Assembly (NCBI GenBank): GCA_949825045.1
Contig: OX463836.1
Location: 14,484,329 to 14,548,328, forward strand
Source: Argyresthia goedartella
Taxonomy: Eukaryota > Arthropoda > Insecta > Lepidoptera > Argyresthiidae
Direction of reading: 5' to 3'
DNA: 64,000 nt
Position numbers and translations under genes: made by a program. The notes under the pieces are model-generated. The model was not told where the DNA came from, did no database searches, and worked only from the letters and a program-made list of their open reading frames with translations. This document shows, piece after piece, positions 30,346 to 41,574 of the stretch (within the stretch, counting starts at the first letter, position 1; each line of letters opens with the position of its first letter).

Positions 30346-32015
30346 AATTTAATTCAATTGAATGTGACTCATTACTTAATTGTCGACTATGACACCTAAT
30401 AGTAGCTAACTCCAAAGATGGCTACTAATACGTCTTAAATGCCGACAATATTCAAATATGGCTGTAACCTTACATGCTGCTGTAAAATAAAATTATATTT
30501 TTAGAATTTATAAAAAACACGACCTGCCCTAACCGTGTGTCGGTCAAGAATAAAGCTATACACGTGACAACCTTGTTGGGCAAAAAATTGGAAATGAAAG
30601 ACACCCTGATAAACCTCAATGACTTAAGCCCACTCACTACATCTAAGAAAGCGAGTCAACAACACTATTCCTGGATCACGTTGACAACTCCATATTTTGT
30701 ATGGTAATATTATGTATGGTAATCTTGAAATTGCCTTTTGAGCAGTTTAAAAACCATATTATAGCGACTTTGTCAAAAAAGGGATATTACAATGTTCAAG
30801 ATTACTTAAATGACGGGACTGTATGGGGTTAATCTGGCTCATCACAGACCTTGCTGTTAATAATTTTGTAATTATTTATTCTAGCTTATTAATTATAATA
30901 ATTCATATTGAAATAGTTGTATTAGTTAAGCACAAGCAATTTTTAAAAGAGGTCTAAAAATCAATCTGTGGTAGTTTCTACGCCCTTCTTCTCCCACAGT
31001 GGTCCAATGTAGAGAAGTGGCAAAAATGACGATTGCTAAGTAAATGTAAATATCTACAGTAATAAAGTGATTGATTGATTGACCGAAATCCTAAATCCTT
31101 AGAAATACTGATGGTCTCACTTGATACCGAACAATTAATACGGGGCTTTACTAGGATTAGGAAATCTCCATTTTCTTGTGTCCTTGGCCTCTGGTAATTT
31201 GTCCGTGTAGGTATACTCATTATAGCCAAATTGTATTCCTTTGAATTATTAACACCGTCTTCAGGTTAATCACCCTGTTTTGACCGTTGTTTGTTCCCAT
31301 GGGGCCCTAAAAATAGCTGTTTTGCATGATAATAAAGTTCAAAAGCTATGAAAAATAAAAACCGGTGTCCGGTCAAAAAAAAACGCTAATTAAATTCCTA
31401 ATACTGAATCCGACTTCCCAAACACTCAGAACCTCGCGCTATTTGAACCAAATACGTATGAAATTTTACATTCCATCCGTCGATAACGTTCCGTCCTACA
31501 AATCGGACGACTAGACAGGGTCGTGTGTGGTGAATATTTTGAAGAAAGCCAGATGGCTGTCTACGGTTTAAACAGGAAGCTCTGCACTATCTTTGTAACA
31601 CTTTTAATGTCACATTTAACACAGCCAAGGCGAGGATGGACCATTTTGCGTGACAGACGGTCTGAGACGGCTACCCAATAGGAATATCGGATCAACATGC
31701 AAAACTGCAAGATTGTACTTGATTTAGCTTATCCTATATTCGATTAGGACATATTTGTTGTCTTGGTCTCCCGCATCAAACAATGAATGGGTACTTGAAC
31801 GATAATATAAACAAAAGAAGGAAGTTAACACAAACCAAATATGTTAAGCATCTGAACATTGAATACATACAACTATTCAAGACCTGAGTATGAGTTGACG
31901 TCTTCAACTGTCAGTTATCGACTTTTAGAAGTTGTATACATCAATTTAAGTATTGGCAAATTGTATGGAGTTTTCGGCAACTAACAAGATAAGATTCAAT
32001 TATTTATTTGTTTAT
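30346..32015. other. Unassigned AT-rich region
   Basis: The longest minus-strand frame (30978-31229) ends in a commonly seen repeat phrase ('cacagtggtccaatgtagag') and is not a credible gene. No other named repeat was found. Confidence 0.35.
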
Positions 32016-32185
32016 ATTACTGGAAGAGATGGAGTGATGAGTTGGGTCTATGGGACAAGGAGTGGAGGGAGACCGCTCAGGCGCGGATAGAGTGGAAGAG
32101 GGGGAGAGAGGCCTTTGCCCAGCAGTGGGACATGGCGGGCTCGTAATAATAATAATAATAATAATAATTATATTATTATTTTTGA
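32016..32185 (+). pseudogene. RTE-type LINE extreme C-terminus
   Basis: Without a start codon the frame reads YWKRWSDELGLWDKEWRETA and REAFAQQWDMAGS, then stop at about 32145. 'gaggcctttgcccagcagtg' is the RTE 3' signature, and (AAT)n follows at 32144-32180. The insertion is severely 5'-truncated. Confidence 0.75.
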
Positions 32186-32235
32186 CACAAGAAAGTTATT
32201 ATTGTTAACCGTTCCATTGACGTTCCATTCTTCTT

Positions 32236-32340
32236 TTTTAGGGTTCCGTATCCGAAGGGTGCTAAACGGGACCATATTACTAAGCCTCCGCTGTCTCTCA
32301 TGATTTTCACGGAAGTGTATTTCTGTATACACGAAATTTA
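32236..32340 (+). mobile_element. Element G 5' fragment
   Basis: 'agggttccgtatccgaaggg' and 'attactaagcctccgctgtc'. It breaks off after about 100 bp. Confidence 0.65.
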
Positions 32341-32439
32341 AAAATAAAATGCGGTCTCTACAAAAGTAACGTGTTTTTTTTGTATTTCATATTGTAAGAT
32401 GTGTGAGTATGATTCGCACTTGACTGTTTTTTATTTTAT

Positions 32440-32750
32440 TTTAGGTATGTATTTATCCTACTGCACGGTGCAGTTGTGCTCAAGGCACAGGCGGGACAAT
32501 ATGTATGCAGCCACTCAGTGCGTGTAAGTTTAAATATTTACCTAAGCTGCATCGCGTTAACTTGCTTCGTAAACACACCGCAAGCCGAGTGAGATGTAGC
32601 CTGTGCCGCTGTTTGATTTAAAAAAAAGAGAAATAAAGACAATCGAGGGAGTTCAGACGAATGAAACTTGGAAGAAGTTTGGCGTGGAAGACGTGACGTA
32701 ATAAAATAAAAACCGGCCGGTATCCATTCTAAAAATTCCAAAATCCAAAA
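32440..32750. other. Unassigned stretch with a minus-strand frame
   Basis: The minus frame 32538-32741 has no recognisable domain. It abuts the G copy at 32755 and is likely part of a repeat. Confidence 0.3.
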
Positions 32751-32754
32751 AAAA

Positions 32755-32970
32755 ACATTTTTGTTGTATGGGAGCCCCCTTAAATATTTATTTTATTCTG
32801 TTTTTATTGCTGTTATAGCGGCAACAGAAATACATCATCCGTGAAAATTTCATCTGTCTGACTATCACGGTTCATGAGATACAGCCTAGTGATAGACGAA
32901 CGGTCAGACGGACAGCGGAGGCTTAGTAATAGGGTCCCCTTCGGCACCCTTGCGGAACCCTAAAAAGACT
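32755..32970 (-). mobile_element. Element G fragment
   Basis: Minus strand: 'agggttccgcaagggtgccg', 'ctattactaagcctccgctg', 'gatgtatttctgttgccgct' and 'taagggggctcccatacaac'. It is inverted relative to the fragment at 32236. Confidence 0.75.
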
Positions 32971-33754
32971 ATTAATTAGATCATATTATGTGTGTCCGGA
33001 TGTTAACCTCTACAGGCCGCATTTCTCAACTGATTCTCGAGATTTTTTGAGAGTTCGATAATAAGATAGTTTTTTTTTGCCGATTCCATTTTAGATTTTT
33101 TTAAAAATGACGGTGATGTGGGATTTTTAAATTTAAAAAAACGTTACAGTCCAAACAGCTTGACGATTTTTAACAAATGAGGTCTCATTGGATTTGTAGA
33201 GACCGTGAGAGTACCAGGCTGTATCATTTTAGTGAAAAGTCAATAGGTTGGGGTTAAGACCGCAAAATGTAGTTTACAAAGTTATTGGTACGTTCATACT
33301 TTATTACATGAAGTAGCAGTAGTGGAAGCCCACTTTAAAACTTATTCCCTTGCAGCTAGCATGTGGCGGGAAACCCTTGCTTTTGTTAAACTTTTTGTCG
33401 AATTTTAAAAACCATTTGTTTAATGACTTTTAAGTGTTGGGCTGCATGGGAAAAGAACCCTTACAATTGTCTTCCATTCATAAGTTTGTACGTGTTATTA
33501 AAAGAAAGTGTCGACCGCTAGATCTGCAGCTCACAGATCTAGTTAAATAATTCAGGAAAGGAATCTTGGCCGAATTATAACAAGAAATAGTAGCAAAGTA
33601 AAAACAGTATTTTGCAAGCGAGGGAAATTGGCCTGAATTTGTTAGGCACTAGGTGCTGCTTTAGGCACGTCATGTTCTAGATTATATTGATTGTATCGAA
33701 ACACGCAGAGATTACGCGCAATCTGGTTGGATTGAACTGGTTTTTTTCTGGTTT
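32971..33754. other. No recognisable feature
   Basis: Unassigned, no ORF of note. Confidence 0.35.
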
Positions 33755-33955
33755 GACGACCTCTGTGGCGCTGCCGCTGTGGGTCTGCCTACCATGCGAG
33801 AGGTCCCGGGTTCGGTCCCCGGCTGGGGATAAAAGAAAACCCCAGGTTTTGGACGTTTATAAGTGATGTCGCTGGTTCTGGTTCTCACGACACATGGTAT
33901 CCTGGTGTGGGGCCAAAAGCAATGAATGTGCCTGTATATAAATGTTTATGTTTAA
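33755..33955 (+). mobile_element. SINE-A, full length
   Basis: 'gacgacctctgtggcgctgc' (A-box with one change), 'ggtcccgggttcggtccccg' (B-box), 'gatgtcgctggttctggttc', 'ggtgtggggccaaaagcaat'. Confidence 0.85.
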
Positions 33956-34862
33956 GTTCTGCAGCAAATAAACAAATGAAATTAAATAAAAAGTTGTTTT
34001 AAATCAAATAATGTATTATGGTAACCCTAAAAGTGAACGCTAGCAAAATAGATTTTTCGAATCTACAAATCTAAGGATTAACCTAATTTTTTATTCTTTT
34101 TACCTGAAAATCCTTTGGGAAACTTTCAGTTTGAAAAGAGTATTGAAATAAATAATTGGGTTTAAAACAGCGGGATGTAACGGGTTAAAATAAAAATAAA
34201 GATTTTGATGAGGCGTCTCGGGCTTTAGCGGGGCCCTTTACGAGGGCTATTAAAAAGTAAGGCGATACAGAATGTTATCTAAAAGATTTTAACTTTAGAT
34301 TGGTTGAAGTCAGAGAACCGCTCATCTAACCCTGATTGAATGTCTGCCCTCGGTGATTTGTGAAATTGTAAAATTAACTATCATTTGAATCAGTACTAAG
34401 CGGGGCCGTTTACGTCTAAAAAGTAAGGTGATACAGGGTGACAGGGACAGAGACAGATGCAGACAGCAGAGGAGTTTGTAATATTTCTCAATCGATTGAA
34501 AAAAAAATTGAAAAAATAATTTGAGAATAAAAAAAAATACTTTACTTAATTTTTCATTACTTAATTTCTTTCTTGTGCTAATTCATCGTCAGAGCCTCAG
34601 GCTGGCTATCTTGAATAAAAGCGGAAGCCCCGAGGGTCTCACCAAATTAATGAAGACTTGATATTATGGGTAGGTAGTACCTATTTGGTAACTTATGAAT
34701 CTGCTATATAGAAATATGTATCTGATGGCTTCCAGGTTCTGATCCAACACAACCAAGGCTTATCAAGGTATCCTTGGCCCCCGCTTTTAAGGTTTTAATA
34801 AACTTGGCGCTAAACCCGCCTTCGCTTAGCCCACATTTTTGAGGTTATGAAAAAACACTCAC
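33956..34862. other. Repeat-poor stretch beside the exon candidate
   Basis: No recognised transposon or ORF. If the exon at 34863-34914 is real, this would be the start of its first intron. Confidence 0.35.
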
Positions 34863-34914
34863 CTGTCACTAATCCCGCCAAAAGCAATCCAATCACAGCT
34901 GGTAACACCGCCAT
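34863..34914 (-). CDS. Candidate first coding exon with signal peptide (partial host gene)
   Basis: On the minus strand an ATG in a good insect context ('ttaaaaatggcg') opens a frame for MAVLPAVIGLLLAGLVT plus the first base of a glycine codon. It ends at a near-perfect splice donor, 'acag|gtgagtg', at 34863/34862. The peptide is a typical hydrophobic signal sequence. The next exon, and so the protein, cannot be identified; it would lie at lower coordinates, perhaps beyond a long intron. Surrounding sequence (34-36.3 kb) is poorer in repeats than the rest of the window. A chance ATG plus donor cannot be excluded. Confidence 0.35.
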
Positions 34915-36290
34915 TTTTAAAACCGAAGCACTTTCGAGTTTAGAACACTTTTCAAAAATCCTAACACACCACACTATCACAGCATTCCCAAACGAAACAA
35001 CTAGAGAGCGCCCACAACGGTCACTTTAAAAAAATAAAATTAAAACTTGTATCCTTTCTGAACCGGTTCCAGAACTGGACGTAGAGTCTTCTCTTTCACA
35101 CCCGCGCGAAGATGTCTTCTGTCTCGCTCACTCTGTAACAAAAAAGGCAACTATGTAGCCTCAATTCTATTTTTCTTCTTATTTTTCTAAAGACAAGGTG
35201 TTTCTATGGAATTATTTAAGGGCTTACGTAAGTTGCCTGACCAGAGTTGAAAGACCTTTGTGAGGTAAGGAATTTATGTGGTTTTAGGGGAAATATGGGA
35301 GGCTCAGGGATCGACACAAAACAGTTGTTAGGTTTGACGGATGGGACTATAAATTGTAGAGACGGCCGTAGTGTTTTTACAAGGAAAATATATTTTTAAG
35401 TACAAATAAAAATGTACGCCCTTACGCCGCTGTCGCTTTTATTTGTATTTGATGTTTCTGGTATTTTATTGCAGCTTTCTCTTCTTATTTAATTACACAC
35501 TGCTGACGTCGAAAGAAAAATTCAAGTTTTTTTTATTAAGTTGTTAAGGTAAACGTACTTTCCAAGCCAACACAACTGCTTGTCACGAGGTTTCGCTTTA
35601 GACTACCGCCTTTTAACTTGTGCATTTGAGACAATACGTGACTTCAATATAGAAATAAAATTCTATTGCCATCTCGAACATCATTTAGAGTCTGTTGCAA
35701 AAGCAGACGAGATTTATTTAACATTTGAGTGAGTCACACGTATGTTTCACCTTTCTTTGTAGACTGCGACACGAAACGCGTCAAAAAGCGCAAACGATAG
35801 CGTCTCTTTACGCTAATTTATTCAGCCAGACATCTTCTGACGCAAACAATGCAATAAATTACAATGCACTTTATATTTATAAGAAATTGAGTGAAACAGA
35901 AATATCTATTTAAAATATGCCGAAGTGTTTCCATCACAATTTAAAATTAATAGTGACATATACTAAGACATCTCACAGCATAAAACTTAGTATGACAATA
36001 GATATCTCACTAAAACTCTCGTTCATTAAGTCTGTACTTCGCTACACTTCTTTGATAGCCGCTAAATACAGTTTCTTTGAGTTTAAAATACAACACACAA
36101 ATTGTAGGGGTACTTGTTTCCTTGCTACCAACGTAATAGCGAAGGGAAAAGTTATATGAAACTGACTTTAGGCTCCGGTGTTTCTTGCCCAAGAATATTT
36201 TTCAAAAATGTAAGTACAATAATTAGTAACAACCGAAAACAACAACACCTTCGAAATGGTTTTGCATTGTGTCATTTTACATAATTGTAT
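34915..36290. other. Possible upstream region of the exon candidate
   Basis: No TATA box, transposon or convincing ORF. 36060-36165 carries 'gttatatgaaact' and 'gctaccaacgtaatagcgaa', a trace of repeat K. Transcription start sites cannot be placed. Confidence 0.3.
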
Positions 36291-36292
36291 TA

Positions 36293-36966
36293 TGATAATA
36301 ATAATAATAAAAATATTTATTCATCAAAAAACTTGGACAGTAAAAAGTTACAATTAAAGGTACTTAGCTAAATAGATTGATTCAAAGATAATGTGAACAT
36401 CTGAGCCTGAGCTAGGTCTAAACCTGTATTTCAGGCTACAGCGCTCTTCCCTTAAAATATGTAAAGCTAGTTTATGGTACACAGAAAGAAACCAACAACA
36501 AAAATAGTAACATTTAAAATTTAAAAAACATGTACCTAAATTAGTAGTTATACTTATACAATTAACATGAAAAAATAATAATAAGAGAGTGGGTTAGTGA
36601 GTTTGTTTGTGAGTTTGTTTGTGATCCTCTCTGTGTGTGGAGGGATTGTGAATGAGTGTGTGTGAGAGGGTGTGTGAGATTAACACATATGTCAGACTTA
36701 TTTATAATTATTAAAATAGTAAATATTTTTGTAAGTACTTAGAAATATTATTTGGTTAGCTAGTAATTTTGAGTAATTCCTCAGTTTTGTCATAGTCGAG
36801 TGAGTGTAATATTTTATATACCGTTTTTTTTAAATCAAATGTTGAGAGAGTATAAATTTCAGCTGTTCTATTTATTCTATTGTATAGGAAGGGAACAAGG
36901 AAGCAGGGAAATTTATGAGCAAAAGAGGTTCGAAACAATATATTGACTAAACAAACCCTATCTTTA
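36293..36966 (-). pseudogene. LINE C-terminus with 3' UTR
   Basis: The minus-strand frame reads CLVNILFRTSFAHKFPCFLV, FLYNRINRTAEIYTLSTFDL and ends DYDKTEELLKITS. This FRTS...FP.FL.P pattern is typical of the last residues of one group of insect non-LTR ORF2 proteins. The 3' UTR extends to 'gatgaataaatatttttatt', followed by (ATT)n at about 36293-36312. It is 5'-truncated. Confidence 0.55.
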
Positions 36967-37540
36967 CGCCGTCGACGTCATGAAAATAAGTATTAATAAC
37001 TTAGTCATCGTTTCACTATTGATTTGATTACTCAGCTATTAGTGTATGGAAATATGAATGCTGACGGCAATTGTTAACAACCTTGAACTAATTTATTCGT
37101 GGAAATAATTTATGTTTGTCCAACTGCCATTATCATTTAAATTATATTATCGTTAGGTGTCATCGTAAGGCATAAATATCAGTTCTAACGCTGATGAAAA
37201 ATATCGAAAGAAATATATATAACCTTCGCAGGAAATGCTAGAAAATAAATGATGGCACATTGTAACTGTCTGTACCTTTATATTTCTTATATAAGATGTA
37301 TGGCTTATAAAATAGATAAGAATAAAAAAATAAAGTATATAAATATGGAATTCGCAGAGTGCGTGTTTTTTGAATATTTAAATAAATATTTGGTCTGATG
37401 GCACATAATATGTCACATATGGTGCCATCATGAATTTTTTAGCATTGCCTGCCAAGGTGCACATATCTCCAGACCCATTTGACAGGGATATTCATCATGT
37501 CACTTTTCTCGGCAAATGTCAAATCGCATACATTTTGTGT
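36967..37540. other. Unassigned; contains one hairpin
   Basis: 'tgatggcac' (37396-37404) and 'gtgccatca' (37422-37430) form a perfect 9-bp stem. Nothing else is recognised. Confidence 0.4.
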
Positions 37541-37915
37541 TGTCGTCGAGTGTATTCCTACTAAAGAGCATTTCATATAACTTTTCCCCTAAATTGGTAC
37601 CAATAAAACCAGTGTTGCTAGCTTTAAAAAATGTGTTACACAAAAGTTAAGGAATACAATTATCTTTACAGGGACTGAAATAGAACACCTATCCCAAATT
37701 ATCAAGGCATCAAAAGTATCTACAGCAAAAACAAGTAGGTATTAAAAAAAATGAAAGCAATATTGAAAGTTACTTACAGACTATCTTTTTTTTAAAGTGG
37801 GGAATTGTGATCTGACTCTGGCAACCGGATATTAATTTTCCTCATTCTTTTGGCATTTATTCACTACAGCCAACTTAACGGCGAAGGAAAAAGTGTTATT
37901 GAATGCTTTTTACTA
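37541..37915. repeat. Repeat K, two arms in inverse orientation
   Basis: 'gcatttcatataacttttcc' on the left and 'aacggcgaaggaaaaagtg' on the right are parts of the same sequence on opposite strands. Related pieces occur near 13100, 36100 and 60200. It may be a degraded inverted-repeat transposon. Confidence 0.35.
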
Positions 37916-37997
37916 GTGACACGTAACTTTGTTTAAGGGGGCAGATCAGCTGCGATGGGTTAGCCACTGTCGCTCAGAATAGAGTTTAAATCAATGG

Positions 37998-38375
37998 CTA
38001 AAAGTGGATACAAATGAGCGTCTGCAACATCATATGAGAATCGACGTGACACATATGCTTAATTGTAATCGAAAATCTCTTAATTGTGTTCACAAAGCAA
38101 AGCAACGGTACATTACTGCCGTGGCGGGGCAACTCGGCAATTGCAGGACGAGTATTGAGTATGAATACGAGCCATTTACGCCGAGGCTTGTATGGTGCTT
38201 TTCTCAAAAAATGCAAGGAAATAAATGATAATTCTATTAAAAAAAAAACAATTTTCCAGGACATGAAATTCTCGCAAGCTTTTGTATATCTATCCTTGGA
38301 CTTCTTTGGTAGCAAACTTTCCAAGGCCAATTTGGCTTCCGGTCTTAAATTTGGCGGAGCAGATACAAGCTCCAT
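37998..38375 (-). pseudogene. Possible tyrosine-recombinase-like transposon fragment
   Basis: A 125-codon minus frame begins MELVSAPPNLRPEAKLALES and continues LLPKKSKDRYTKACENFMSW. The 'KSK..Y..A...F..W' pattern resembles the N-terminal core-binding domain of integrase-like proteins common in lepidopteran repeats. Later residues (YKPRRKWLVFILNTR) could be a degraded 'PSTLW..YSML' segment. No catalytic Arg-His-Tyr residues are present. Family assignment is from recall and weak. Confidence 0.3.
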
Positions 38376-39059
38376 TTCACTCTCTTTATAATTTATTCAA
38401 TAATTTCTCTCTAGTTGTTATTAAACACATAATTTTAGCTTTTTTTTTTGTTTTCCCGCTACTGGTAGGTTATTTTTTTCCTATTGTTTTTCTTTTTAGG
38501 CAAAGGTATCTCGATGATTCTGTCTTGTGATGGTGTATGCCCGATTTTTGATGACTGTGCATATTCAATTCATATTCGAAATTTAAATAAAACGACACTT
38601 TCATACTTACGTATCTGGCGCGCTCTATGTTTGAAATTCAAATAAGTCACGTTCATAATTTCATCTCTGGCGCAAGTCTTTTTTTAAATTTAGATTAGGG
38701 TCATTGTACATTTGATATTTTGCGCATTGTATTTCCGAACGTAGATATGATAAGTTCCGCGCATGTTTGCGAAAAAGTAATTTGTACTCTGTATTCCATT
38801 TTATTCTCTATAAAATCACTACTATTATATGTACTTTAAATAAACCATACTTATTTATGCCTATTATTCTCCACCACCTCATTATATGGCATATTCATAC
38901 CTCGGTCGCGTTAATACATCTCATTATGTTTATTTATATCCCGGCCGATGTTTATTTTGTCTGTCTGTCTGTACGCTACCCCCGTTCACACGCACACGTG
39001 ATTGGTACGGTTAGCAGAGGAGACCCGATCTGGCAGATGATCTATTTTATCACGGCAAC
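38376..39059. other. No recognisable feature
   Basis: AT-rich; the plus frame 38767-39168 runs into MITE-2 and shows no motif. Confidence 0.35.
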
Positions 39060-39395
39060 AAATATAATGATCACCAAAATATTTTTTTCCTACCCAAAAT
39101 GGATAAATGAACACCAAAAGTTGCAAAAAATATCAGGGCAAAATACTGCGGTAGTAGGTGAAGGGTAAAGGGGGTGAGCGAAGCGAAGCCCCCTTTATCC
39201 TTCGTGTTAGGTTGAACATGTAAGAACAACAAAAAATACTTAAAACATAAACTTAAATACACAAAACATAAATAGAAGTTTGGTGATCTATTATCCAAAC
39301 ACAATTTGGTGGACATTTATCCTTTCTGGCAGTTATTTCGAATTAATTGGTAGTAAAATAGGTGCGTTTTTGGTAATCGTTTAAACATAAGCCTT
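39060..39395 (+). mobile_element. MITE-2 copy with the shared core
   Basis: 'ttttttcctacccaaaatgg', core 'ggtgagcgaagcgaagcccc' and 'gttgaacatgtaagaacaac', then 'agaagtttggtgatctatta' and 'aataggtgcgtttttggtaa'. Confidence 0.75.
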
Positions 39396-39544
39396 TTATC
39401 ACTACTTATACTTCACTTAGGTCCTTTTAGAGAATTATGATGATCATGAAGTGGTAAAGTTCAAAATCACGATCCAATTTGTAAGTTTTCTTAGATTATC
39501 AAGACTTAACTAATTGAGGTTACTTTTGGCCGAGCATTTCATGA

Positions 39545-39889
39545 TCAGGGCCCGTATGCTACTAATTGACAAGCCTCTCACAGGCATATCGCAGGCTTCA
39601 GTAGTATAGTATGCGAAGTCTAGGACACATTTTCAGGTGTGTGAATTCCCTAAATCTCACTAAACCACACCGCGTTCGCACTCCTCCTCCAAAGTGTCCT
39701 AGCTTGTCCAATACGGTTGAACGAAATGCCAGCGAGTCTCACGCCGGGAAAATTTCGTAGCTTGCCTTATACGATTTAGGGAAATTCTCTAACACTTGTG
39801 AAAAGTGTCCTAGACTTCCCATTATTATACTACTGAAAAGCCTGCGATATGCTTGTGCGAGGCTTGTCAAATAGTAGCATTACCCCCCA
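39545..39889. mobile_element. Long-TIR MITE with 17-bp flanking direct repeats
   Basis: The arms are about 110 bp. On the left 'ctactaattgacaagcctct', 'catatcgcaggctt' and 'aagtctaggacac'; the right arm is the reverse complement with modest divergence. 'ggccgagcatttcatga' occurs exactly at 39528-39544 and 39890-39906. The spacing between direct repeat and arm is 3 bases on the left and 1 on the right. Confidence 0.8.
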
Positions 39890-40039
39890 GGCCGAGCATT
39901 TCATGAGGTGTTTTTTGTGTTTTACACATCGAAGTAACACGAAGACTAGTCTTCATTTAAGCGACAGCAATGTTTCGCCCGAAATAATCTCTTCGTTGAA
40001 TGAAACTTCTCATTCAACCAACCATGTTCGGACACATGA

Positions 40040-40150
40040 TGAAATAATAGTAGTTTATGTGACTGCTACATAATGGAGGGCATTAATACTCGAGAGTGGA
40101 TTTATGAAACGAGCCGAAGGCGGGTTTCATAATAATATCACTCGAGTTTT
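40040..40150. repeat. Small palindromic insertion in MITE-E
   Basis: 'ggcattaatactcgag' and 'ctcgagttttaatgcc' face each other around 'atgaaac ... gtttcat'. It interrupts the MITE-E outer sequence between 'gactgctacataatg' and 'cctaattatgtacagttac', which is continuous in copy 1 (10060-10100). Confidence 0.6.
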
Positions 40151-40530
40151 AATGCCTAATTATGTACAGTTACATACACTAGTTTATCTACACACATATC
40201 ATAAGCTCTCTTTGATGTGTTCAGGAACCGCATGTTTGACCGGCATTGTGGCTCTGCAGTTGTTTAGCTTGTTCTGTAGCACCAACTTCGGGCGTTCTAA
40301 ATTTGAATGTCAGTACCAACTTCACAGACAAAACTAGGGGCGGCATGTAGGCGGGCGTCGGCGTTCGAAATTTGAATGTCATTATATGTAGAAAAACTAC
40401 ACATAATTACCATAATGTGTAGTTTTCCAGATACGAAACGAGTTCTTACCAAGTAGTTTAACATAATGCTGATCGTAACGTGCGGTTTTTGAACGCAGTA
40501 AAGAGGGTTTATGATACGTGTGTAGATAAA
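40150..40530. mobile_element. MITE-E copy 2
   Basis: 'tctacacacatatcataagc' on the left and 'gtttatgatacgtgtgtag' on the right. The interior contains 'aaactaggggcggcatgtag' and 'cgttcgaaatttgaatgtc', opposite in orientation to copy 1 at 9748-10110. Confidence 0.7.
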
Positions 40531-40587
40531 CAATTTTATGACCTGGCCACGGCTTACACACCGGCAGAATTAAACCCTAAAAATGTA

Positions 40588-40700
40588 GGGTTCCGTACCT
40601 CAAAAGGCAAAAAAAGGAATCCTTATATATATTTCGTCTCCCACCTGTCTGTTGAACCGTCAACCAACCACGCTATACATCCGTGCATTTCTCAGGTAGA
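40588..40700 (+). mobile_element. G-variant fragment
   Basis: 'agggttccgtacctcaaaag' followed by 'ggaatccttatata' and a 'ctgtctgttgaaccgtcaac' block. It is related to the copy at 61473-61600. Confidence 0.5.
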
Positions 40701-41240
40701 ACATAACTTAGTCGGCTGGCTGTTTAATCAGTGTATTAGTAGGTATAATGTGTCATGATGATTGCCACCTGCGAAACTGCATTCGACATTGGTCACGTAA
40801 TCTGTCAATGACTCAACACTGACTGCACATATCGGCAGTAACTGGACTAGCTAAGTCTTTGTACTTAAGACACTCGACTAATGACACTCTTGCTTGAGCA
40901 AGTTTAGGGGACTCACCAGTGGTTAAGTTGTTTGTATCAGCGACTAAAAATACGTTTCGATTACATACCGTTTGTATGTGGTATTTTTTACCACATACAA
41001 ACACATCCGGTTTGAGGGGTCAATACTAACCAGCCCTCTGTATCGCGAACTTTACTGTCTACGTCATCTGCCCAAACTCTACCGAAAATTGTGTAAATGT
41101 AACATTATTACTTTTTTTTTCCAATTTGCACAAATCTTTGGTAACGTTTTTGTTGATATATGATTACATTAGATTCACCATTTTTACAAATTATCTACAA
41201 GATGGACAGTACAGATATATATATGAAAAAAAAGGAAATT
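40701..41240. other. Unassigned; contains one perfect hairpin
   Basis: 'gtttgtatgtggta' (40970-40983) and 'taccacatacaaac' (40989-41002) form a perfect 14-bp stem with a 5-T loop. Nothing else is recognised. Confidence 0.55.
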
Positions 41241-41249
41241 AATTTAAAT

Positions 41250-41574
41250 AAAAAATCTGAGCCAGATCACTTCCGCAGTCGGTGGGCAGGGTGCCGAGAA
41301 TGATGGCGGCGTTGCCTCGCTGTATGGCGGGACTCAGCCGTTGCCCAAGGAAGGCTCCAGCCCTCTGGTCACACGAGGCGTCGACCAGGCGCTTAGAGAG
41401 CTCTTTGAAAAGTTCTCGCGCTTCCGGACCCCATGGCCCAAGTGTCTCGACGCCAAAAGACACAAATATGTAGCCCAGCCCAACATTATTTGTGGAACGT
41501 TTGAATCTATCCGAGATACCCATCGGGGAAGAGTTCTTGTCCCATAGACAAAACCATTTCGTGGGTCGTTCTTT
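41250..41574 (-). pseudogene. Retroelement polyprotein C-terminal fragment
   Basis: The minus strand reads FVSFGVETLGPWGPEARELF, KELSKRLVDASCDQRAGAFL and GQRLSPAIQRGNAAIILGTL, ending near the stop at 41239. This 'ETLGPWG..A..L...L...L...T.D.RAG.FL.QR.S.AIQRGNAA' block is a recurrent C-terminus of reverse-transcriptase-like ORFs in invertebrate genomes. No polymerase motifs are attached, and element G begins directly beside it at 41575. Confidence 0.55.
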
